Source: Rhodococcus sp. Z13 (lineage in GTDB: Bacteria > Actinomycetota > Actinomycetes > Mycobacteriales > Mycobacteriaceae). Taken from it: a stretch of 64,000 nt of DNA. Shown in pieces: positions 48,844 through 57,906 of this stretch. Position 1 is the first letter of the stretch. Each line of letters begins with the position of its first letter. The notes below the pieces were generated by a model that saw only the letters and a program-made list of their open reading frames with translations, made no database searches and had not been told where the DNA came from. The stretch covers positions 2,214,352-2,278,351 of the forward strand of contig NZ_CP107551.1 in NCBI RefSeq assembly GCF_025837095.1, in the 5' to 3' direction. The position numbers were made by a program, and so were the translations under genes.

Positions 48844-48907
48844 CGGGACCCACTCGCGGAGCCGGAATGGGTACTGTGTCCCCTTCCTCCATCGAAAGGA
48901 CCGATTC

Positions 48908-49357
48908 ATGTCGATTCGCCGACGGGTCGCTCTCGCGGCCTCCGCCGTCGCCGTCGCTGCCGGTGCCGCCGTGGCGACCACCGGAACGGCCGCCGCCACC
49001 CCGGTACCCGTGCTCCAGCTGCTCGGAACCGCGCTGGTGCCGATCCCGACGGGGCAGTGCCACGGCAGCATCGAGGTCGCCTACGAGCACGTGCCGGGCC
49101 GCCCGGACCTGGCCGAGGCCGTCTTCACCCCGACCGGCACCTGGGGAGCGATCCCGGACTGCGAGGTCCCGGTGCAGTTCGCGTGGATCAACGGGGTCTT
49201 CCCCTTCACCCACGGACACCAGGTGACCGTCGCGAACGGCCGCACCACCACGATCATCGACCCGGGTGCGGGCGTGAGCCTGCTGGTCTCCCTCCCGACC
49301 CAGGCTCCGGGCACGCCGGGCTGGGGCACCAGCGGCTACATGTGGCTCCAGCCCTGA
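48908..49357 (+). CDS. Small secreted protein
   Basis: This 149-residue protein has a clear Sec signal peptide ([29 protein letters not shown], cleavage after the final Ala). The mature part of about 118 residues has two cysteines (CHGSIEV and PDCEVPV), likely disulfide-bonded, and a beta-rich composition. I do not recognise the family beyond resemblance to small actinobacterial secreted proteins. It lies 65 bp after the TetR gene with its own ribosome-binding site (GAAAGGA). Confidence 0.7.
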   Translation: MSIRRRVALAASAVAVAAGAAVATTGTAAATPVPVLQLLGTALVPIPTGQCHGSIEVAYEHVPGRPDLAEAVFTPTGTWGAIPDCEVPVQFAWINGVFPFTHGHQVTVANGRTTTIIDPGAGVSLLVSLPTQAPGTPGWGTSGYMWLQP

Positions 49358-49373
49358 CATCCCGATAGGTCAC

Positions 49374-50900
49374 TCACGAGCGAGCGGCGCGCGCCGCGGC
49401 ATGTCGTCGCAGCGCGCGCCGCAGTTCGTCCCGGTCGTCGAACGCCCGCACCGTCTCTCCGGCGACCAGACGCGGCTCGCAACCCCGCCCCGCGGCGACG
49501 ATCACGTCCCCGGGCCCGGCGCAGGACGCCGCGATCTCGAACGCGCGACGCCGGTCGGCCTCGACGATCACCCGCGCACCGTTCGCAGCGAAGGCGCCCT
49601 CGGCCACCGCCTCCCGGAGAACGTGCGGGTCCTCGGAGAGCGGACTGTCGTCGGTGACCACCACGACGTCCGCGTAGGTCGCCGCGGTGTGACCGAGCGG
49701 GAAGCGCTTGCCGGGATCGCGTTCCCCGGTCGCGCTGATCACCAGGATCAGCCGCCGCTCCGGGGCGAGCGACCGCAGGAACGGCAACAGTTCGTGTTGT
49801 CCGGCCGTGTTGTGCATGTAGTCCACCAGGGCGAGAACGTCCCGGCCGGACTCGACCCGCTCGAGCCTGCCGGGTACCCCCGCCAACGTCTCCAGGCCCG
49901 CCGCGGCCCGCACCACGTCGCCGCCGGCGGCGACGATCGAGGTCAGCGCCGTCAGCGCATTGGCGACCTGGTGCGGGCCGAGCAGCGACAGCCGCACCGG
50001 CGCGGATCCGACCGGTGTGTGCACGGTGAACGCGGTGCCGGCCAGATCGCACCGGATCGCGTCGGCATACACGTCGGCACTCGGATCCCGCATCGAGTGC
50101 GTCCACACCGGCACGTTCACCGCCGCGCGCAGGCGCCGTCCGTACTCGTCGTCGACGTTCACCACCGCGGCCCGTGTGCGCTCCGCGGTGAACAACGCCG
50201 CCTTGGCCGCGAAATACCGTTCCATCGTGCCGTGGAAATCGAGATGATCCCGCGCGAGATTGGTGAAGGCGACGGTACGGAAGCGCACCCCGTCGACGCG
50301 GTGCTGGCTGACGGCGTGCGACGACACCTCCATCGTCACCGCCCCCACCCCCTGGTCGCGGAACCCGGCGAGGGTGCGCTGCACCACCGCGGCCTCCGGG
50401 GTGGTGCGCGTGGCCGGGCAGGCGCCCGCCGGACCCCGGACGACGACCCCGCCGATCAGACCGGTGACGAGCCCGGTCGCGGCGAGCGCGGCGTCGAGCA
50501 GGTAGGTCGCGCTCGTCTTGCCGTTGGTGCCGGTGACCCCGTACACCGGCAGCTCCTGCGAGGGATGGCCGAAGATCCAGGACGCCAGGGCACCCACCCG
50601 CTCGCGTGGCCGGTCGACGAGCAGCGTGGGGAGCCGGCGCGACGGCCGGTCGCTGAGTACGGCGACCGCGCCGCGCGCGGCGGCCTCCTCCTCGAAGTCC
50701 AGGCCGTGGAACCGGCGTCCGGGCAGCGCGACGTAGAGATCTCCGGGCTGCACTGTCCGGGAGTCGTCGCCGATCCCGGTGATCACGTGGTCGTGCCCCT
50801 CGGTCGGCTCGGCCCGCAGGTCGTCGCCGAGGTGTTCGGCCACGTCGCCGAGCCGGATCCGGGGGGCGGCGCTGCGAGGACCATCCGGGGCAGAGGACAC
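49374..50900 (-). CDS. MurE-like Mur ligase, divergent paralogue
   Basis: This is a 508-residue Mur ligase from GTG at 50900 (start uncertain: no good ribosome-binding site). It keeps the P-loop [38 protein letters not shown] and the ATP-dependent MurE architecture. The DNPR motif that recognises meso-diaminopimelate is replaced by DDSPLSEDP, the VDYAHTPD segment by VDYMHNTAG and GDRDKGKR by GERDPGKR. It lies outside a division cluster, so it is not the housekeeping enzyme. Substrate amino acid unclear: perhaps a different diamino acid or a non-wall role. Confidence 0.8.
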   Translation of the reverse strand: MSSAPDGPRSAAPRIRLGDVAEHLGDDLRAEPTEGHDHVITGIGDDSRTVQPGDLYVALPGRRFHGLDFEEEAAARGAVAVLSDRPSRRLPTLLVDRPRERVGALASWIFGHPSQELPVYGVTGTNGKTSATYLLDAALAATGLVTGLIGGVVVRGPAGACPATRTTPEAAVVQRTLAGFRDQGVGAVTMEVSSHAVSQHRVDGVRFRTVAFTNLARDHLDFHGTMERYFAAKAALFTAERTRAAVVNVDDEYGRRLRAAVNVPVWTHSMRDPSADVYADAIRCDLAGTAFTVHTPVGSAPVRLSLLGPHQVANALTALTSIVAAGGDVVRAAAGLETLAGVPGRLERVESGRDVLALVDYMHNTAGQHELLPFLRSLAPERRLILVISATGERDPGKRFPLGHTAATYADVVVVTDDSPLSEDPHVLREAVAEGAFAANGARVIVEADRRRAFEIAASCAGPGDVIVAAGRGCEPRLVAGETVRAFDDRDELRRALRRHAAARAARS

Positions 50901-50963
50901 GGGGGCGGATACCCGGTCGGTGCGGAAACGATGCTCGCCGCGCGTGGTCGCTACCCTCGTGGG

Positions 50964-52472
50964 ATGGCAACGACCCCGGAGTCCACGGCGAGCACGAACA
51001 CGGCGGTGCCCGGCCTCGAGAGCACTTTCGCCGACGCCCTCGCCGACCTGACGGTGGCGTGGCAGGGCGCCGAGGTGCCCGAACCGCGGCTGCTCGTCCT
51101 CAACGCGCCGCTCGCCGCGGAGCTGGGACTCGACGCCGAGACGCTGCGGACCGAGGACGGGATCGCCGTCCTCGCCGGCGCGCAGATCCCGGCCGGGGCC
51201 AGGCCCGTGGCCATGGCCTATGCCGGTCACCAGTTCGGTGGTTATGCCCCGCTGCTCGGCGACGGCCGGGCCCTGCTGCTCGGTGAGCTCGTCACCGGTG
51301 ACGGCCGCCGAGTGGATCTGCACCTCAAGGGCTCGGGACCGACCCCGTTCTCGCGCGGCGGCGACGGGTTCGCCGTCGTCGGGCCGATGCTGCGCGAGTA
51401 TCTCGTCAGCGAGGCGATGTACGCGCTGGGGATCCCCACCACGCGGTCGCTGTCGGTGGTCGCGACGGGCCGCGCCGTGCGGCGCAACGGTCTCGAACCC
51501 GGCGCGGTGCTGGCGCGGGTGGCGTCCAGTCACCTGCGGGTGGGCACCTTCGAACTCGCCGCCCGGTACAACGGACTGCTGCAGCCGCTCGCCGACCACG
51601 CCATCGCCCGTCACTATCCGCACTTGGCGGACCTGCCGGAGACCGGTGAGGGCAACCGCTACCGCGCGTTCTTCGAGGCCGTGGTCGAGGCGCAGGCGTC
51701 GCTGGTGGCGCGGTGGATGCTCGTCGGGTTCGTCCACGGCGTGATGAACACCGACAACACGACGATCTCGGGAGAGACCATCGACTACGGCCCCTGCGCC
51801 TTCCTCGACGCCTTCGACCCGGCCGCGGTGTTCAGTTCGATCGACAACTCGGGGCGCTACGCCTACGGCAACCAGCCCGGCGTGCTGCAGTGGAATCTCG
51901 CCCGTTTCGCGGAAACCCTGCTGCCGCTGGTCGATCCGACCCCGGACGACGCGATCGCCGCGGTCACCGAGATCCTGCACAGCTTCGACGCTCGCTACGA
52001 GCGGCACTACGTGGCCGGTATGGCCGCCAAACTCGGCTTCACGCACGGAGCCATCGACCGAACCCTGATCGACGAGCTGCTCACACTCCTGGCCGAACAC
52101 CGCGCCGACTGGACCGGCACCTTCCGGGCGCTCGCCGACGACCTGCGCGGCGACACCACCGCTCTCGACGCGTTGGTGCCGCGCGCGGCGCTCGCGCCGT
52201 GGCTCGAACGCTGGCGCAACACCCTTGCGGCGCAAGGACGCAGCGCGGCCGACGCCGCCGACGCGATGGACCGCGCCAACCCGCTGTACATCCCGCGCAA
52301 CCACCGCGTCGAGGAAGCCCTCACCGCCGCCCACGCCGGGGACCTCGGGCCGTTCGAGGCCCTGCTCGATGCCGTCACCCATCCGTTCGAGCGACGCACC
52401 GATCGCGCGCCCTATGCCGAACCGGCCCCGCGGGAGTTCGCGGAGACCTTCCGCACCTTCTGCGGCACCTGA
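50964..52472 (+). CDS. selO: SelO/YdiU-family protein AMPylase
   Basis: This 502-residue pseudokinase transfers AMP to proteins in redox stress. It contains [42 protein letters not shown] and [24 protein letters not shown], the binding and metal motifs of the family. The C-terminus ends TFCGT, with cysteine where many members have the redox cysteine or selenocysteine. It diverges from the MurE-like gene with 63 bp between the starts. Length is normal. Confidence 0.93.
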   Translation: MATTPESTASTNTAVPGLESTFADALADLTVAWQGAEVPEPRLLVLNAPLAAELGLDAETLRTEDGIAVLAGAQIPAGARPVAMAYAGHQFGGYAPLLGDGRALLLGELVTGDGRRVDLHLKGSGPTPFSRGGDGFAVVGPMLREYLVSEAMYALGIPTTRSLSVVATGRAVRRNGLEPGAVLARVASSHLRVGTFELAARYNGLLQPLADHAIARHYPHLADLPETGEGNRYRAFFEAVVEAQASLVARWMLVGFVHGVMNTDNTTISGETIDYGPCAFLDAFDPAAVFSSIDNSGRYAYGNQPGVLQWNLARFAETLLPLVDPTPDDAIAAVTEILHSFDARYERHYVAGMAAKLGFTHGAIDRTLIDELLTLLAEHRADWTGTFRALADDLRGDTTALDALVPRAALAPWLERWRNTLAAQGRSAADAADAMDRANPLYIPRNHRVEEALTAAHAGDLGPFEALLDAVTHPFERRTDRAPYAEPAPREFAETFRTFCGT

Positions 52473-52475
52473 CGT

Positions 52476-52916
52476 TCAGCCGCGCTGTTCGAACAGCGAC
52501 ACGATGATCCCGTCGGGCCCGCGCACGTAGGCCATCCGCACGCTGCCCCGGTACTCGCCGATCCCGCCGACGAGGCCGTAGCCGTCCGCGGCGACCGCCT
52601 CCACCGCCGCCTGCAGGTCGGCGACCTCGAACGAGACGTTGCGCAGGCCGAGTTCGTTGGGCATCGCCGCCGGGGACCCGGGCAGGGGAGCGGGGGTGAC
52701 GAAGCGGGAGAGCTCGAGCCGGTCGCTGCCGTCCGGGGTGCGCAGCATGACGAGCTCGCAGCGGGTTCCGGGCAGGCCGCAGACGGTCGACGGGAACTCG
52801 CCGTCCACCGCGCCGGTGCCCTCCACCTCGAGTCCCAGCGTCACGAAGAACGCCGTCGCCGCGTCGAGGTCGGAGACGGTGAGGCCGACGTGGTCGAACC
52901 GTCGGATGTGTGCCAT
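52476..52916 (-). CDS. VOC-family (glyoxalase fold) protein
   Basis: This 146-residue protein has two beta-alpha-beta-beta-beta repeats. It starts RRFDHVGLTVSDLDAATAFFVTLGL and ends AYVRGPDGIIVSLFEQ, which carry the usual His and Glu metal ligands. Such proteins include epimerases, dioxygenases and fosfomycin-type resistance enzymes; the substrate cannot be told. Start 52916 has GAGAGGA ahead. Confidence 0.8.
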   Translation of the reverse strand: MAHIRRFDHVGLTVSDLDAATAFFVTLGLEVEGTGAVDGEFPSTVCGLPGTRCELVMLRTPDGSDRLELSRFVTPAPLPGSPAAMPNELGLRNVSFEVADLQAAVEAVAADGYGLVGGIGEYRGSVRMAYVRGPDGIIVSLFEQRG

Positions 52917-52983
52917 GACGCGCCGTCCTCTCCGGGGAGTGTTCGACCCCATCGTACTTCACCTAGATAACCAAGTGATCCTG

Positions 52984-53012
52984 TTGACATATGTTGGACC
53001 CACCTTTACGCT
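52984..53012 (+). promoter_or_regulatory. Promoter (and possible operator) for the Liv-type transport operon
   Basis: A perfect TTGACA (52984-52989) is followed after exactly 17 bases by TACGCT, a TAnnnT -10. Just upstream an imperfect palindrome TCACCTAG-ATAA-CCAAGTGA could be a regulator site. The start codon of the binding protein is 75 bp downstream, leaving a sizeable leader. Confidence 0.55.
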
Positions 53013-53086
53013 CAGCCCACTCGGTGTGAGGTACATCACGTCGAGTTCCGTTCCGAGGCGTGTGGCTCCAACGAGGGAGTGGACCC

Positions 53087-54331
53087 ATGTCCCAGAAATC
53101 CAGTTCAGGCAGCGCTTTCCGACGTCGTGCCCGCATCGGGGTGTACCTCGCGACCTCCGCGCTCCTGGTCGGAACCGCCTGCAGCAACGCGGACGACACC
53201 GCGGAGGCCGACACCGTCGAAGCCCCGAGCAGCGCGTTCCCCGACAACCCCGCCACCGGCACCCCCGTGAAGATCGGGGTGATCAATCCGGAAGGCGGGC
53301 CGGCGATCTCCATGCCGAACAACCGCCGCGCCGCCGAAGCCGCCGCCGAGTACGCCAACGCGCACCTCGGTGGCATCGCCGGGCACCCGATCGAGGTCGT
53401 CACCTGCGCCGCCAAGGAGGATCCCGCCTCCAACCAGGACTGCGCGAACCAGATGGTCGAACAGGGGGTCGCCGCGGTCGTCGTCCCCTCCTCCGGCAAC
53501 GGCGCGGTGATGGTGCCGATCATCACCGGCGCGGGCATCCCCTACGTGACCCCCTCGGGCACCACCCCGGTCGAGCTCACCACCCCCTCGGCCTACGCCC
53601 TCAACAGCGGCTTCCCCGGGTCGCTCGCGTCCATGGCCGCCTACTCCGCCCAGCAGGGCTACAAGAAGGTCGCCGCCTTCGTCATCGACACCGGCGCCGT
53701 GATCGCCTCCACCGAAGCGCTCGGCGACGCCACCTTCGGCGCCGCCGGCGTCGAATTGCAGCTCGCACCCGTCACCCCGGGCACTCCCGATGCGACCCCG
53801 CAGGTCAGCGCCGGGGTGGCCGACGACGTCGACGCCGTCGCCATCGTCGGCGACGCCACCATGTGCACCTCGGTGCTCAAGGCCATCGGCACCCTCGGCG
53901 CCGGTCAGGAGAAGATGGTCATCCAGCCGTGCCTGGACCCGTCGGTGGTCGACGCCGTCGGCACCACCCTCGACGGTGCCACCGCCTTCCTCGGCGCCGA
54001 CATCGACTCCGACGGACCCGAAGCCGTGCTCTACCGGGCGGTGATGGAGCAGTACGCCCCCGATGTCGACATCAACGGCTTCACCTTCACCGGCTACCAG
54101 GCCATGCTCGGCCTGATCCGCGCGGCCCAGGGCGTCGAGGGCGACCCGACCCCGCAGGCCATCGACGCCGCGATCCGCACCGCCGTGGACGTGCCCATGC
54201 CCGCCGCCGACGACATCACCTTCACCTGCAACGGCACGGCGATGCCCGGCATGCCCTCGGTGTGCGCGAACAAGGGCATCGTCGCGACCGTCGAGGACGG
54301 CAAGGCCGTCGACCCGAAGGTCGGCGAGTGA
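53087..54331 (+). CDS. Branched-chain amino acid-type ABC transporter substrate-binding lipoprotein
   Basis: This 414-residue protein starts at 53087 (GAGGGAG ahead) and has a lipoprotein-type signal peptide ending LLVGTACS. Its core is a class I periplasmic fold: KIGVINPEGGPAISMPNNRRAAEAAAEYAN, and SGNGAVMVPIITGAGIPYVTPSGTTP as the hinge, with a VTCAAKEDPASNQDCANQM disulfide-like loop. The exact ligand is unknown. Neighbouring catabolic genes suggest a carboxylic acid rather than an amino acid. Confidence 0.85.
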   Translation: MSQKSSSGSAFRRRARIGVYLATSALLVGTACSNADDTAEADTVEAPSSAFPDNPATGTPVKIGVINPEGGPAISMPNNRRAAEAAAEYANAHLGGIAGHPIEVVTCAAKEDPASNQDCANQMVEQGVAAVVVPSSGNGAVMVPIITGAGIPYVTPSGTTPVELTTPSAYALNSGFPGSLASMAAYSAQQGYKKVAAFVIDTGAVIASTEALGDATFGAAGVELQLAPVTPGTPDATPQVSAGVADDVDAVAIVGDATMCTSVLKAIGTLGAGQEKMVIQPCLDPSVVDAVGTTLDGATAFLGADIDSDGPEAVLYRAVMEQYAPDVDINGFTFTGYQAMLGLIRAAQGVEGDPTPQAIDAAIRTAVDVPMPAADDITFTCNGTAMPGMPSVCANKGIVATVEDGKAVDPKVGE

Positions 54332-54360
54332 CGACCGGTCCCGACGAGAACGAGTGAACG

Positions 54361-57141
54361 ATGTCCGATCACCTGGTCTTCCTGGCACTCGGGCTGGGCA
54401 ACGGCGCCGTCTACGCGGCGCTGGGCCTGGCGCTGGTCATGACCTTCCGCAGCTCCGGTGTGGTCAACTTCGCGACCGGCGCGATCGCTCTGTACGTGGC
54501 GTACACCTACGGGTTCCTCCGCAAGGGTGAGCTGCTCAGCCCGATCCCCGGGACCCCGACCACGATCGACCTGGGCGGCCCGTGGGGATTCCTCCCCGCC
54601 CTGGCGCTGTCCCTGCTCATCGCCGCCGCGCTCGGCGCGCTCCTCTACGGGCTGGTCTTCCGGCCCGTGAGGAGCGCGCCTCCGGTGGCCAAGGCCGTGG
54701 TGTCCATCGGGGTCATGCTGGTGGTGCAGGCGCTGCTCGCCCTGCGGGTCGGCACCACCCCGGTGTCGGTCAAACCGATCCTGCCCACCGGCGCGCTCGA
54801 GGTGGGCGGCACCCGCATCCCGCAGGACCGCCTGTGGTTCGCGGTGCTGATCGTCGCGCTGACGGTCGTGCTGGTGCTGCTGTTCCGCCACACCCGGTTC
54901 GGGCTGGCGACCCGCGCCGCAGCGGAGTCGGAGAAGGGTGCCCTGGTCACCGGCCTGTCACCCGACCGCATCGCCCTCGGCAACTGGGCGCTGAGCACCG
55001 CGGTCGCCGGTCTCGGCGGCATCCTCATCGCCCCGATCGTGCCGCTGGTCCCGGTGTCCTACTCGTTGTTCGTCATTCCCGCCCTCGCCGCGGCGCTGGT
55101 CGGCAACTTCACGGCGATGGGCGTGACCGTCGCCGCCGGCTTCGCCATCGGCATGCTGCAGTCGGAGATGACGCACCTGCAGGCCACCGTGTCCTGGTTC
55201 CCCGGTTCCGGCATGGCCGAACTGGTGCCGCTCGCCCTGATCCTCGGCTTCCTCGTGGTGCGTGGCAAGCCCCTGCCCACCCGCGGCTCGATCGTCAGGT
55301 CCTCGCTGGGCAAGGCGCCGCGACCGCGGAACATCCTGGTGCCCACCCTGATCGGCATCGTCGTGGCGACCGTCGCGCTGCTGGTGACCTCCGGCAGCTA
55401 CCGCGGCGCCGTGATCGTCAGCCTCGTGCTCGCGGTCATCGGCCTGTCCCAGGTGGTCGTCACCGGTTTCGCCGGGCAGATCTCGCTGGCCCAGCTGCCG
55501 CTGGCCGGGGTCGGGGCGTTCACCCTCAGCCGCCTGACGGTGGATCTGGGCATCCCGTTCCCGATCGCCCCGCTCCTCGCGGCGCTGGCCGCCATGGTGA
55601 TCGGCGTGGTCGTCGGCCTGCCCGCCCTGCGCATCCGCGGCCTGCCGGTCACCGTGGTGACCCTCGCGCTGGCGGTGTTCCTCGAGTTCGTGTGGTTCCG
55701 CAACACCGACCTCAACGGTGGCATGCAGGGCGCCCGCGTGGAACCGCCCTCGCTGTTCGGTCTCGACCTGTCCATCGGGGCGGGCGCGGACTATCCGCGC
55801 CTCGCCTTCGGGTTCCTGTGCCTGGTGACGCTCGTGGTCGTCGCGGTGGCGATCGCGCGACTGCGCACCGGCCGGCTCGGCGCGGCGATGCTCGCCGTGC
55901 GCGCCGACGAACGCGCCGCGGCTGCCTCGGGCATCAACGTCGCCCGCACCAAGCTGCTGGCCTTCGCGATCGGGGCGTTCGTCGCCGGACTCGGCGGTGC
56001 GCTGATGGCCTACCAGCAGACGATCGTGACTGCGGAGTCGTACTCCACCATGGGCGGCATCGCGATGTTCGCGATGATCTACATCGCCGGGGTCACGCTC
56101 GTCAGCGGCGGCGTCCTCTCCGGGGTGCTCGGCGCCGGCGGCCTGATGTTCGTCCTGCTCGACCGGCTGCTCGGCTTCGCCGACTTCTACGCCATCATCG
56201 GCGGGGTGCTGCTGACCCTCACGGTGATCGGCTACCCCGAGGGCATCGCGGGCAGCACCGCCGAACGCCTGCAACGCCTGCGGGCCCGGCTGCCGAAGAA
56301 GACCCGCGCCGCCGTCCCGGCGCCGGCGGGCACCGCCGAGGAACCGGCCCGGCCGGACACCGACGCGGAACTGACGACGCTGCTCGCCCACGACGTCCCC
56401 GAGGGCACGGTGGTGCTCACCGCCGAGGGGGTGAGCGTCACCCACGGGGCGATCACCGCACTGGCCGACGTCTCGCTCGAGGTCCGGGTCGGGGAGATCG
56501 TCGGGCTCATCGGCCCGAACGGTGCCGGCAAGACCACCTGCATCGACGCCCTGAGCGGATTCGCGGACGCGACCGGCACCGTCACCCTCGGCGACCACCG
56601 CATCGACGGGCTGGTGCCGCACCGTCGCAGCCGCCTCGGGCTCAGCCGCACCTTCCAGGACATGTCCCTCTACGAAGATCTCTCGGTGCGGGAGAACGTC
56701 GAGGTCGGCACGTTCACCGCCGGTCGCGGCGACCGCGCCGACGCCCACGACCTCGACACGCTGTTCCGGATCCTCGACCTGCACGACCGCGCCGACGAAC
56801 CGGTCGGCGAGCTGTCGCAGGGGCGCAAGCAACTCGTCTCGGTCGCCCGCGCCCTCGCGGGCCGGCCTCGCGTGGTGCTGCTCGACGAACCGGCCGCCGG
56901 CCTCGACAGCACCGAAAGTCGTTGGCTGGGCGATAAATTGCGGTCCGTGCGCGACGCCGGGGTCACGATCGTGCTCGTCGACCACGACATGGATCTGGTG
57001 CTGGACCTGTGCGACCGGATCGTGGTGCTCGACCTCGGCCGGATCATCGCGACCGGCCGGCCCGACGAGATCCGCACCGACCCGGCGGTGATCGCGGCGT
57101 ATCTCGGTGCCGCGCGGGAGAAGACGGAGGCAAGCCTGTGA
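54361..57141 (+). CDS. LivH-LivM-LivG fusion: two permease domains plus ATPase
   Basis: This 926-residue protein joins three transporter parts usually encoded separately. Residues about 1-300 are a LivH permease (ALGNGAVYAALGLALVMTF-type start). Residues about 310-620 are a LivM permease (GFAGQISLAQLPLAGVGAF, ALRIRGLPVTVVTLALA). Residues about 660-926 are a LivG ATPase with Walker A GPNGAGKT at 718, LSQGRKQLVSVARALA and Walker B VVLLDEPAAGLD. The linker at about 622-660 is Ala/Pro-rich. livF overlaps its stop (GTGA). Only the second ATPase and binding protein remain separate. Confidence 0.93.
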   Translation: MSDHLVFLALGLGNGAVYAALGLALVMTFRSSGVVNFATGAIALYVAYTYGFLRKGELLSPIPGTPTTIDLGGPWGFLPALALSLLIAAALGALLYGLVFRPVRSAPPVAKAVVSIGVMLVVQALLALRVGTTPVSVKPILPTGALEVGGTRIPQDRLWFAVLIVALTVVLVLLFRHTRFGLATRAAAESEKGALVTGLSPDRIALGNWALSTAVAGLGGILIAPIVPLVPVSYSLFVIPALAAALVGNFTAMGVTVAAGFAIGMLQSEMTHLQATVSWFPGSGMAELVPLALILGFLVVRGKPLPTRGSIVRSSLGKAPRPRNILVPTLIGIVVATVALLVTSGSYRGAVIVSLVLAVIGLSQVVVTGFAGQISLAQLPLAGVGAFTLSRLTVDLGIPFPIAPLLAALAAMVIGVVVGLPALRIRGLPVTVVTLALAVFLEFVWFRNTDLNGGMQGARVEPPSLFGLDLSIGAGADYPRLAFGFLCLVTLVVVAVAIARLRTGRLGAAMLAVRADERAAAASGINVARTKLLAFAIGAFVAGLGGALMAYQQTIVTAESYSTMGGIAMFAMIYIAGVTLVSGGVLSGVLGAGGLMFVLLDRLLGFADFYAIIGGVLLTLTVIGYPEGIAGSTAERLQRLRARLPKKTRAAVPAPAGTAEEPARPDTDAELTTLLAHDVPEGTVVLTAEGVSVTHGAITALADVSLEVRVGEIVGLIGPNGAGKTTCIDALSGFADATGTVTLGDHRIDGLVPHRRSRLGLSRTFQDMSLYEDLSVRENVEVGTFTAGRGDRADAHDLDTLFRILDLHDRADEPVGELSQGRKQLVSVARALAGRPRVVLLDEPAAGLDSTESRWLGDKLRSVRDAGVTIVLVDHDMDLVLDLCDRIVVLDLGRIIATGRPDEIRTDPAVIAAYLGAAREKTEASL

Positions 57142-57869
57142 CCGCGACGCTGACCTGCACCGGACTGTCGGCCGGCTACCGACGCGGGCACGCCTGCGTC
57201 CGGGACGTGAGCTTCGCGCTCGAACCCGGCCGGGTGATGGCGTTGCTCGGCCCGAACGGCGCCGGGAAGACGACGCTGCTGCTCACCCTCGCCGGGCTGC
57301 TGAGCCCGCTCGGCGGCCGCCTCGACCTCGACGGCGCCCCGATCCGCACCGGCAACGCGCGCCTGGCGTCGCGCGCCGGGATCGTGCTCGTGCCCGACGA
57401 CCGGTCCCTGTTCACGGGGCTGACGGTGACCGAGAACCTGCGGCTGGCCCGCCGCAAGGGCGGCCCCACCGTCGCCGAGGTGATCGACTACTTCCCGCGG
57501 CTCGGAGAGCGCAGGTCGATCGCGGCGGGCAGGCTCTCCGGCGGCGAGCAACAGGTGCTCGCCCTGGGACGGGCGTTCATGCAGGCGCCGAAGGTGCTGC
57601 TCGTCGACGAGCTGAGCATGGGTCTGGCGCCCGTGGTCGTCGAATCCCTGCTGCCGATCGTGCGGTCGTTCGCCGACGACCGCGGCACCGCCGTCGTGCT
57701 GGTCGAGCAGCACGTGCACCTGGCACTGGCCACGGCGGACGTGGCGACCGTGCTGCGGCACGGCGAGGTGACCACCACCGGGCCCGCCGCGGAACTGGCC
57801 GCGGACCCGGAGCGGCTCGAACAGGCCTATCTCGGGTCCGCGGCCGGGGCGGGCACCGCGGTGTTCTGA
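57138..57869 (+). CDS. livF: Branched-chain amino acid-type ABC transporter ATPase
   Basis: This 243-residue ATPase starts with GTG at 57138, overlapping the fusion gene stop. It has Walker A LLGPNGAGKTTLL, a LivF-type VPDDRSLFTGLTVTENL segment, LSGGEQQVLALGRAFM and Walker B VLLVDELSMGLAP. LivF lacks the usual DEP-x-x-x-LD sequence (DELSMGL is a LivF trait). It would pair with the LivG domain. Confidence 0.93.
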   Translation: MTATLTCTGLSAGYRRGHACVRDVSFALEPGRVMALLGPNGAGKTTLLLTLAGLLSPLGGRLDLDGAPIRTGNARLASRAGIVLVPDDRSLFTGLTVTENLRLARRKGGPTVAEVIDYFPRLGERRSIAAGRLSGGEQQVLALGRAFMQAPKVLLVDELSMGLAPVVVESLLPIVRSFADDRGTAVVLVEQHVHLALATADVATVLRHGEVTTTGPAAELAADPERLEQAYLGSAAGAGTAVF

Positions 57870-57903
57870 ACACCGTGTTCCCACACCGCGGTGTTCCGAA
57901 CCG
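57854..57903. repeat. Palindromic direct repeats between convergent genes
   Basis: CACCGCGGTGTTCTGAA (57854-57870) and CACCGCGGTGTTCCGAA (57884-57900) are near-identical, 30 bp apart, and each begins with the palindrome CACCGCGGTG. The first overlaps the end of livF. They lie between livF and the convergent acyl-CoA dehydrogenase gene and could form alternative hairpins that end transcription in both directions. Confidence 0.5.
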
Positions 57904-57906
57904 GGC

